Source: Halocaridina rubra
Taxonomy: Eukaryota; Arthropoda; Malacostraca; Decapoda; Atyidae
Direction of reading: 5' to 3'
Assembly (NCBI GenBank): GCA_037179515.1
Contig: JAXCGZ010005692.1
Location: 23,501-87,500 of the forward strand
DNA: 64,000 bases
This document shows, one piece after another, positions 25,387-35,500 of the stretch (position 1 is the first letter of the stretch; each line of letters begins with the position of its first letter). A program made the position numbers and the translations under genes. Under the pieces are notes generated by a model. It saw nothing but the letters and a program-made list of their open reading frames with translations, was not told where the DNA came from and did not search any database.

Positions 25387-25713
25387 GTGTCTAGTGACTC
25401 TAAGGGCGAGGAACAGCAGCCTGACCACATGGATGGTTTTGTTGAGGTGACAAGTAAGGCAGAGAAGAAGAGGAGGTGGGATGCAACACGACTGGGAGAA
25501 GACAGCGGCAACGGCAAAGTGTATACTCCCAAGAAGAAAACTTGTGCTGTTCAGGATGAGGGAAGTAATGGTATGCGGGACCAGCAGCAAGATAAAGAAC
25601 AGAGGGACCAGCAGGAGGGTGACCATCGCTACGCCGCCGCTATGAGGTATGATAACTCATGCAGAAGTAGGAGGATGAGTGGTGCTGGTGTGCCTGGATG
25701 TGGTCGTCAGTAG
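25387..25713 (+). pseudogene. Jockey-like ORF1, N-terminal part
   Basis: A frame rich in Lys, Arg, Asp and Gln contains DGFVEVTSKAEKKRRWD, typical of the N-terminal basic region of Jockey-type ORF1 proteins. An ATG at 25334 (MADGEYIGTL) is in a different frame, so a shift lies between them near 25380. The frame is interrupted downstream by the S1 SINE. Confidence 0.6.
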
Positions 25714-25719
25714 CTGGAG

Positions 25720-25909
25720 TGGCTAGTACAGTGGTAACGCACTGGCTTCGCATTCACGAGGTCGAAAGATCGGTTCCCGTCCAAGACCGAGAGTTTAAGC
25801 TGTTTACTGGCAGGAACTGCTGTGGTTGGACACCACAGTGGGGGGTTTGAGCTTGCCCTGGCTGACGAATACCCATTGTATTGAAATGGAAATAAAGTTT
25901 GTTTGTTTG
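25720..25909 (+). mobile_element. tRNA-derived SINE, family S1, inside LINE ORF1
   Basis: Head GGCTAGTACAGTGGTAACGC (box A), CTTCGCATTCACGAGGTCG as in a tRNA-Ala anticodon arm, box-B-like GATCGGTTCCCGTCC, then the S1 body and tail AAAGTTTGTTTGTTTG. It splits the ORF1 coding region of the Jockey-like element, so it is younger. Confidence 0.88.
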
Positions 25910-25989
25910 CAGGTAACTCTGGGGGTGCAGTGGCAGGACCACAGCATGCTGGATAGCAGGCACTTTACTTCCCTGCCACAACCAGCATG

Positions 25990-27205
25990 GATTTCCACCA
26001 GAAACTTATGTGGGCTGTGAAACTCTGTAAGTCTCACAAGGACTTTGAAGTTTTGTTTAAGGAGGGCAGGTAGAGAAATTACATAACTGTTGAAGATCGA
26101 CATACTGTGGACTTCCTAAAAACTAAAGCTTTTGAAGGAACTGTTTTGGAGATGCCAGATGGGAGAGAGAAATATACCAAAGTAATAATATTTGATGTTC
26201 CCACATTCTTAAGTCCTGAAGGCCTAGCTTTTGATGACAGGTTCATGTGGATCAAGAGGCGGGAAGTAAAGATTTAGGGTAAAGTTGAACAGAAACCACA
26301 GTTGATTGCTTAGATGCGAGGGTCAGTACCTGAAAATGTGTTTATTCATTGTTTAGCTTATAAATATGTATCTGTGTACAATGAATCTACTGTGTTGTGC
26401 TACAAGTGTAGCAGATGGTGACACATGCAATACAAGTCTCCATGGCTACCGATGTAGGTTCTGTGGCAGGAGATACAATTCCAAGGAATGTCTGGAAAAG
26501 TTTAAGGAAAATGTTAAGATTGTTCCCAGTTGTTGTAACTGAGGTGGGGAACATAATGCTAACTCGTGGCTGTGTGAGAAAATACCTCAAGAAAAACGCA
26601 ATAGCCGCATTAATACCGAAGGTAAGAGTAGTGAGCATACGGGACACGTACAGAACACACAACCAAACGTGTGGCAACAGAGGCTAGAGCAACGGCTGGC
26701 AGATCAAGCATCTCTGTCACAAGAAAATATAATAAAGGTGCAAGGTAAAGTTCCTGCTAGACAGCAGGAAATTCAAGTTACTGCTAATGCTGCTTGGAGG
26801 AGAGAAATTAATGATTTAAAGAAATTGATAGTACTTATGCAAAAAGAAATGGTAAACCTAAATTCATTAATTGCAACACCTAGTGCTTCTGTGGGTGCTA
26901 CTGCTGTGGAATCTGTGAGTGCTCCTGCGATGGACTCTACTGTGAATGCTACTGCTGGAGATTCCATTGAGGGTCCTGCAGCGAGTACTGTGGTGGATGT
27001 TGCTGTGGGTACTGATGCAGCAAATGTCATGGGTAACAGTATGGCTTCAAAGGAAGTGAACGATCTCATGAACGTTGTGACTGAAGTATGGTCATTGCTG
27101 AAGTTAGTGAGGACATATGTGGATAACCCCAAGGGCAAACTTAAGTCTAAAATGTTGCAGTGTCTCTCATTCATGGAAAATAAGATTCATCACAATGGAG
27201 GGTAG
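25990..27205 (+). pseudogene. Jockey-like ORF1, RRM-like and zinc-knuckle part
   Basis: After the SINE, translation with a few stops gives MDFHQKLMWAVKLCKSH, FEGTVLEMPDG, VIIFDVPTFLSPEGL and FMWIKRREVKI, like the region before the knuckles in this family. Three C-rich motifs follow at about 26395-26580: CYKCSRW-H (a stop at the Gly before His, final Cys changed to Ser), C-RF-C-GRRY-NSKE-C (His changed to Tyr), and CCN-stop-GGEHNANSWLC (second Cys codon changed to TGA). A long open tail (26669-27205) is Ala/Val/Ser-rich. It would bind LINE RNA if intact. Confidence 0.68.
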
Positions 27206-28110
27206 AAAGTTTGTCATACTATCCTGGAATGTTAACAGGTTACAGAAAAGGTTCACTGATCTGCATGCTTATGTTTTAGAAAATAAAGTGGATGTAATAG
27301 CTCTACAAGAAGTTGGTGTTAACACAGATGCTTTGACACTTCGAGGTTCCCAGCAATTTGAACTCCCTGCTGACCTGCGTACAAATACACGAGGTCTTAT
27401 CTCATCTGTTAAAAACAGAATCCCTGCCAATTTAGTTGCAGCTTATAAGATTAATGGTACGGAAATACTGTGTGTAAATGTTTATGTTAAATATTCGTGT
27501 GATATCTGTAGTTAACATATATATCCATGCAAATATGCTAAGGTCTGATGATCTCCCTGATTGTTAATTTAGCGCCAAAAGTGTATCTGTTGGAAATTTA
27601 AATGATAGACATAGAAATATTGGTAGTTCTCTTGGGAGCCAGTACTCTAATGGCTTTGCATTGTATGATATCACTGATGCCTATGAGAATGTAGAAATGC
27701 TAGGAAATGATCAGCATACTCATGTTAGAGGGGGAAGACTAGATTATGCCATTCTTCTCAATAAGAATGAAACTGAAGCATCTGCAGACATACCGTATGA
27801 GATGCTGAGGGATCATTTTGCCTTAAAAGTTAAGTTAGGTTTGGATAAGGTGTGAATTACTTCTGTCAGGTCAAGGTACAAGTTAAAGAATGGTCAACAC
27901 AGAGAATTGATAAGCAAAGTGAGTAAATGGTACAAAGATTTCAAACACACTGTTCATGATGAGAATCAGTTTTATGAGGATTTGTTGAAAATAACTGATT
28001 GCATTCTATATTCTAATTAAAGGGATGTAATGTATCAGAGAGACTTTTACATAAGTTCTACCAGATTTAAGAATAAATTCAGCAGACAGTTGTATAGACG
28101 AATGCTCATT
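27195..28110 (+). pseudogene. Jockey-like ORF2 endonuclease domain
   Basis: ATG at 27195 overlaps the ORF1 stop (27203-27205) by 11 nt. The domain starts ILSWNVNRLQKRFTDLHAYV with DVIALQEV (catalytic Asn and Glu region). After stops near 27513 and 27567 it resumes with NGFALYDI, HVRGGRLDYAILL and LRDHFALKV (catalytic Asp-His). The GDFN motif is destroyed. The following linker has more stops and the RT domain is missing. Confidence 0.75.
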
Positions 28111-28178
28111 TAAGTGCATTCCTCAAATTAGCAATACTAAAGTCTGAATATACTCAAAAGGAAATAAGAAGTCAAGAT

Positions 28179-28370
28179 AATTGGGATTGGTACCATTTGG
28201 TGCAGCCAATTTGGCTCTGGTTATTTGAGCGATAAACCCATTATGGGGATACTCCATCTGGTGCTGGACGTTCAGGCACCAAGAAGATATCTATATATTG
28301 GAAACCTGTCCAAACTTAACCTAACTCAACCGAACCAAAGCATCAGCACCCAAATGGCAATGCCCAATTG
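28179..28370. mobile_element. MITE-like element, family M1, with ~25-bp inverted ends
   Basis: Left end AATTGGGATTGGTACCATTT matches the reverse complement of the right end (AATTGGGCATTGCCATTTGG) with few differences. The interior contains CTTAACCTAACTCAACC and a segment shared with 16943-17175. It marks the point where the Jockey-like LINE ends. Confidence 0.6.
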
Positions 28371-29119
28371 TCCCATCCCTCATGTATCAAATCCTATCTC
28401 CTGGTGAAAAATGTACCCATCAACTACCAAATTAAGAAATATCACTATTTTATATATATTGAATAAATCAATATGGAGATGTGCATATACTGCAGTCTAG
28501 CCTTCTCCCTCATAAATCAAGTAAAAAAAGACAATATAAAAAATTTGGATGTCACTTACAAAAAGCCTACCTCATTGTTGACAAGCTACCAAATTCTTAA
28601 AAATCATTATCGAGTACTTTTATCATATGCAGAATTATAAATTGCGTTGAATATCCCAGGTAAACTGCTCCTTTATCTCTCTCAAGCTCTTATATACATT
28701 TCATAATCCTTGGGACACATTTGACCTTGAACAAGAAAATATATGATCCTCTTCACCCTTTCCTGACAAGTTTTTTCAAAAAACATTATAATTCAAGACG
28801 AATTAAGTGAGTAAAACGTAAGAGAAGTCATTTTTTACATGTCCCACCTTTTACTGAGATACTGTAAGTGGGGTAAGCGGACATAAGATTAACATGGAAA
28901 TACCTGCTTCTGCCTTAGGGAGGATCAGAGAGAGCCGGAATAGACAAGAATAATAGTTCAAAGTGTAATTTTATATGGTAACTTTTTGATGAGGTATTTC
29001 ATCCTTGTCAAAATATGCCAGACAGGCAAAAATAAGATATTTTGTCGATGCTGGGGAAATGGTTGATGAGATGCAATGAAACAAGACCCAACGATAGTGT
29101 GAAAATGCCTATAATGAAT
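28371..29119. other. No gene recognised
   Basis: Unique AT-rich sequence downstream of ZNHIT2. Confidence 0.5.
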
Positions 29120-29370
29120 ACCCCAGTAAAAATATAATACTGGAATATCCCATAAAGTGATGAAATACTACAAATTCTAATACAAGATATTCTAGTCAAA
29201 ATGTAACACTGGAAGAACCCAAGAAGAGATGAAGTACTGTACTGTATATTCCAATCAAAACGTAACATTGGTAGACCCCAAGCAGTGACGAAATACTGTA
29301 AATTCCAGTATTGGATATTCCAGTCAAAATGTAACACGGAAGACTAAATTAAGTGATGAATAATACTATA
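29120..29370. repeat. 59-70-bp minisatellite just 3' of ZNHIT2
   Basis: Four units share 'agtcaaaatgtaacactgg' and 'agtgatgaaatact', starting at about 29126, 29193, 29252 and 29322. A 109-codon minus-strand frame here is the translated repeat. It would lie in or just beyond the ZNHIT2 3' UTR. Confidence 0.8.
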
Positions 29371-29410
29371 TATACTTAAAAGACGAAACAAAGAAAATCA
29401 GAAACTAACT

Positions 29411-29577
29411 CTATACGGGAATTAAGCTGACCAGATGGGAAGAGTATTCCTTGATATAGGAGAGGAGATATTCCACCTTCTTTAAACATAATTTGACACT
29501 TTGCAAAGATGTGAGCTTTTGTTCTACATACTGAGTTGCTTCAGGAAAGGAGCCTGTGAAGAGGCCTTTCCTATACC
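29411..29577 (-). CDS. ZNHIT2: ZNHIT2 exon 7 (stop codon)
   Basis: Acceptor TTTTTCTCTTTCAG. It encodes GYRKGLF, KLCLKKVEYLLSYIKEY and ends at TAG (29411-29413). No clear AATAAA was found in the next few hundred bases, so the 3' UTR end is open. Confidence 0.92.
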
Positions 29578-32500
29578 CTGAAAGAGAAAAAGAAATATTA
29601 GTCGGCAAATCTACTAAATATATGAAGCCATATCAACATTTAAAGTATTAATTGGCCACGTTAACATTGAATACAAGACCGTGCTGTTGCAGTTGTTTGC
29701 TATTTTTTGTGTCTCAATTAATCTCCATTCAAATGGGGGTGAGCACACAGACTGGAGCTGGGGAATTTAAGCTGAGTACCCTTCCTAATGCCCAACGGTG
29801 GGATCAAACACAGATTTGTCACTTCATGCAATGAGCGATGATATATGGAAATGCTTATGGCCACCAGGGACATACAAGATTTACATTGTATTACAATCAG
29901 AACACTGCAGGTGCCCATTCTGAGTAGGGCATTTAAAAATATATGACTTATGCCCTTCAGGATGTATGAATTTAGTATAACTCTGTGGGTGTTTAAGGTC
30001 CTTTTCTCAGAGAGATCTTGATAAGATAAAAAAAAAAACACATGAAATAGAATGTTTGCCATGTTTTTATGTCACTAATTATTACCTCATTCGAATGCAG
30101 GTGGACACAGTCAAGTTGGAACCAGGGAATTAAGGTTGGATGTACTTTCTGACACCATGTGGTGGGCTCAAATTCGGGTCTGCCACTTCCTGAGTTGAGC
30201 CCTCTAACCACCCCACTACCACAATGAAGTGGAAGAAACAGGGTGAAGTGGCAAAAATAATATACAAATGACCTCAACATAAGGTCGGTGAAGAATACTA
30301 CACTTTTATGAAAGGACCAGAACAAATTGAGAAAATCTTAAGCCTAGTTATGGGAGTTACCTTAAGGATGGGCCGGGTCTCATTCTCTTTATATGTAAGT
30401 TTGGAGTGATATAAATGAGTTTCTGTTTTTTTATGCTGCCTGGTCTTTTTTGTGCTGAAAACATTATCATCCTTGTTTTTTGGATACTTAATGCTTAATT
30501 TGATACAAAAGAGTAGCTTAACTTTAAACATAAGTAAATAAAATTACGGTTCTTTTTCTATCCAAACATCAACACCGAATATTCTTGGATATTCATTACA
30601 CATCTCTTTATTATCCCTTCACATCTGACATGTCATCCCAATCTGTGTTGCTCTTTATGCTTTCGTCGTGCCCAGGCCCGATGAGGACAGATCTATTTTT
30701 TTCTTTTATGGGCCCGTCCTAGTTACAACGATAAAAAAAAAAATATCGTTTAATTCAGAAAACACGATAAGGGTATCGAGGTGACCGTACGTACTGGAAA
30801 TTCCTTGACATAGGGGAAAACATTTTATACCTTCTTAGTAAATTAGAGACTGCAGAGAATAAAGCTTTAAATCTTACTGGTTTTAAAACAATTTTTATTG
30901 ACGTTCTAGGTGTCTATATTAATCAATATTTGTATGGAGGGTGGATACAAACAGGCTCCAACACGGGTTTGTTATCTCTCGAGTCGAGTTCCCTAACCAC
31001 TGCTCCCCTGCAGTCCCCACTGATTTCAAAACATTTATTAACTCAAAATACCTGCATTATGAGGAGCCTTCTTCTTCCTTGACAGACTAGTTTTTGAAGT
31101 GTTGAGAACAGCATGGATATCTGACAGGGCAGCTCTGATATAGAATGTCTGATCAGCAGCTGTTGGACCTATCAGAATCTTTTTAGCATCACTTTTTACA
31201 GTGCTCGCAAATTCTTCACTCTCCATTAACCAAAGGTGCTGAAAGAACAGAAAGCATTACATTCTAAACAAAGCAAAAACACATCCCATTCATCGTTACA
31301 TGCTTATTTTGACATTATTGTAACATATCATATAAATATTCAAAATAAACATTAAGAATTGTTTATTGATGAATTCTTAGTAAAACAGTACCCTCACAAT
31401 ATATAAAACTTTCGAAATAAAAAACAATCTCTTTACCAGGAAGAATTTACAATAATCTATCTCCTATATAAACAAACATATCAATCTTATACATCCTGCT
31501 GTCGGGTTTTGATCCTGGGACCTGTAGAACAGTTGTCCACGGCTCTGTGTGCTGAGCCACAGAGCACACTTCACTGAAGACTCCTTTTCTACAGGTCCGA
31601 GGTTTGACACCCAATGGTAGTATGAAGAATATAAGGAAATATAAAAAAATGAGTGACTGCTCTGAATTGTTATATCAATCATTGACTGTAAGATGGATAC
31701 AGATAATATTAATTTTGAAAAGCTTACATTGAACTGAAAGCTTACAAGATGTCATTACACAGTTTAAAGCAATGCTGCCCATACTCCCAGTTACTTTCTA
31801 AACCATACTTGATATCACTCTACAAGAGGTAAATAAACTGAAAAAGCAAACACTTTTTATACTGCTTGATATACCTAACAGAATACCAAATCTATACACA
31901 ATAAGTAAGCAGCTACAGGTAAAATGTTTTTATGCTAGTTACCTTTTTATATGTCAATATAAATTTGAATGAGGGTGAACACACACAGCTTGGAGCTGGG
32001 GAATCAAGGCTGGATACCCTTCCTAATGCCCTACAGTAAGTTCGGACACGGGTGTGTCACTTCCTGAGTCAAGTGCTCTAAACACTGTGCTGCTGCAATC
32101 CCCTGGCAAAATGTTTTCACTTTATAATAAAAATCTGAGTTCACCTATCCTGATTACCCCAAATAATCTGTTACAAGTCAAACCATTTAATAGTTGAGCT
32201 AAAATTGAAGTGTACCTACATTTTGTGCTTCCATTCTTGGACTCTCAACGGCCATGGATGCATCTTCAAAGTTGGCGTTTGCTGCCAAAACGGTAGATAA
32301 AGATAAAAGGGCTTCTGTGGCATCTAGACTACTCTCCTCATGATCTCCGTTGAAAAGTCGGACCATCCACGCATAAGACGTTATCACATTAAGGATGTTG
32401 AAGGGAATACACGGTGAAGGAGTTATCGTCTGTAAATGTAGCAGTAATAACATAAATGAAATGGATAATGTTGTTTGCCAAGCAACTAAGGGAACTAAAG

Positions 32501-35500
32501 CTATAACAACAATTCTGCCCCTAAGGTAGGGGGCATGAAAACCTCATCCATGTTCCCCCGTATGTCATAATAGTTGACTTAATGGGGTAGAGCAAGGAGA
32601 TTGAGAATTCTCTAATTTGTAGTTTGCTCCCACAAAGAACTTAATTCTCTGTTATATCTCAGCCATCCCATTATAAGGGGGATTATGGCTTTTCTATATA
32701 AAGTATACAGGTTAAAACTAAGCACTAAGAGTCCTATACAATAAATAAATATATTCCCTGCAAGAGATAAACAATGAAATGATCAATAATTCAAGTCTGG
32801 TTCTTCCACACATGTGATTTCGGAAAAACTCAGAGGACTGGCCAAGTAGATAGATCAAACACCACGACAGTTGTGGACCGAGAGCTTGACTCAGTAAGCG
32901 ACAAACCCGTGTTCAGGTCCACCGCAGGGCTTTAGGAAGGGCACTCAGCCTTATTTCCCCTACCCCAACCTGTCTATGTCCACCCTCGTTCAAATGGGGG
33001 ACAACTACCATCTAACAATTTAAAATGCATAACTTACAGTGACTTCACTCAGCACAGGCACATCAACTAGAGGAGGGCATTGAGTGGCATATGCTGCTAT
33101 GTCTGGGTTTCCTTCAGATATATCTTGTACAAGAGGCACATTCTGCTCCCACCAGGGGCTCCAAGTAGGTACCAGATCCCCATAGTTACCAGATTTTACC
33201 AGCTCACGAAACTCTTCCCTTTCTGCTTCGCTAAGCAATTTCCACACAGCATTACTGTCGTTCAAATCAATGCCTGGAAATGAAACATTCAGTTAACAAA
33301 AAAGCAATCCTGGAATTCATATCAATTTAGCCATGGAGAACAAGAATGTGCAGAGATGCTAATGCTAAGTAAATGAAAAATAGAAACCATTTCACACATC
33401 ACAATCATTCCTCCTTGGAGTGAGGATGAACACATATGTTGGAGTTGGGGGATTATGGTTGGATGCCTTTCCTAACACCCAGTAGTGGGATTGAATCTCG
33501 TCAGTCGCTTCCTAACATGTGCACTCAATGACTGAGCAACTGCTGCTCACCAAGCAAGTAAAAAATATATCATCTTCAATTTAAATCACACTAAGAAATT
33601 AATAGGAAGTATTAATTTTAGTAATGTTGTTGTTTGCCGTTTTCTGTATCACATTTGCTCCATATTCGAATGAAGGTTGTTACAGACAGGTCCTAAATTA
33701 TGATGCTATATCCTGATGAAGCCAGAAGAATGGATATAATGTAAAATAGTACTGGGACATCATGTTTTTGCTATACCCCACATGCCCCAATTCTATTACA
33801 TCAGTTGTTTCCCATAATCTCCAAGCTTCAACATGTCTGTCACCTGCATTTGAATTGGGATTAAACCTGACATATTAAACGGGGTGAATATATTTGCTAA
33901 GCGGTAAGAGAAGTAATTCAAGTAAGAAAGGATTGCTAGGCATCTGTTCCCCTATCTCTCTCAATTGACCTCCATAGGATGGTAAATATAAAAAATTTTT
34001 CCTCTACCATAGAGATGATAAAAACACGCCGTTTAAGTTTCACTCTTGTTGCAGCCATATTGTGGCTTCTGAAGGACAAGACATACAGGAAAAATATTTT
34101 TATTGTTACTGATAATTTTGTTCAAGCATGACAACTGTATTCAGTACAACCTAGCAGAGTTACCAAATCTGTAACAAAAACTGAGACAACAGGATTTCAC
34201 TATCCCTTGTCAGTTCTTGCATCTAGCAACAGTTGTTTGACACCAAATTAGTGGGCTGTTAGCAAAGTATTCTTTCTTTCAGGTATGTATGTAGCCACCT
34301 AATAAGTCACTATTAATTATTATTTGAAAGGGGGTGGACACAGAAAGGTTGGAACTAGAAAAATAGGGCTGGACGCCCTTCCATATGCCCTGTGGTGGGC
34401 TCGAATGGGGGAATGCTACTCTCCGAGTTGAAAACTCTGACTACAGCGATACTGCGGTCCCTCCCAAGCTAGAAAAGGTAATAATAATAACAATAATAAT
34501 AATAATAATATCCAAGTGCAACTATGGTAATTTCTATAATCCAACTTGGTCCAAAAAAATCAGGAAATCAACTTTCATCATTAAAATAAGAAACAAGAGA
34601 ATATATACACACTAATAATTGAGGAAATTATGACAATTCTACCTCTCATTCTTGAAGACAGCTCTTCCTCCTCTTCATCATCGTCAGAATCTAACGGTTC
34701 TTCATTGTCAGATAAAGCTTCTTCCCCTCTTTCAACCCGGTTCAGAATTTCAAGCATTCGCTTCCTTGATTCCTCAGATACAGTAGTACCTTCTAGCTGT
34801 AATGTATGCAAAACAGGTAAAGAATGAAGCAGATAGCAGTTTATACGATTATATTTGCATTTTCAAGTACCCATTCCCATATATTAGCATAATATAAGAA
34901 TAAAGAAGGTTTGAGGACCAGTATGGTTTTTATTCTTACCTGCTCTTTAACCTGATCTTTATAGAATCCTTCAGAGCACTGCAAGTGGTTCTCATGTTTG
35001 TAGCACGCTGAGGAACAATACTGAATGTTGCAACGAGGGCAAGTATATTTGGCAAGATTTGCACAACTGCAATAAAAAAAACTATTCCTAACAAAGAATA
35101 AATTCACCAATTTCCGATATTCATAGCCATTCTTTCAATACTCGTCATTCATGACGTCCTAAATAGCTCACATCTGTAAACAACACCAAGCCCATGTGAA
35201 GCTGTCAAGGTGCATCCATCACCTGAGGCCTGGCTATAGAAAGTGCTTAAGCCACAGATCATCTTGTACCATAATCAAGTCACACAAATGAATATGAGTG
35301 AAAAAATTAGATGATAACTAATATGAGAAATTAATAATTTTCTCTTATTTTTTTCTTTCGGCATAAAGCAAGTGAAAAATAAAAAATTTCTTTTAATAAT
35401 TAAATACTTTAAATACCAATTTATTTCACGTCGAACCCAAAGCAGGGCGATAGGAAGGGCATCCAGCCTGCATTCCCTAGCTACAATCCATCGTCTCCAC

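Larger units (their letters stand above)
25050..28178 (+). mobile_element. Jockey-like LINE, decayed, 3'-truncated
   Basis: In order it holds a GC-richer leader, an ORF1 with an RRM-like region and three degraded zinc knuckles, and an ORF2 that begins inside the ORF1 stop and encodes an AP endonuclease. Homology ends before the reverse transcriptase, where a MITE-like element (28179-28370) begins. Several stops and frameshifts mark it as inactive, and a SINE S1 copy interrupts ORF1. Confidence 0.78.

Noticed and set aside
25720..25800. Functional tRNA-Ala gene
   Set aside because: Box B is degenerate, the cloverleaf is incomplete and the sequence continues into a SINE body present in several copies.
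29008..29337. 109-codon minus-strand frame as a last ZNHIT2 exon
   Set aside because: It is a translated minisatellite; the ZNHIT2 stop at 29411 ends the family-consistent protein.
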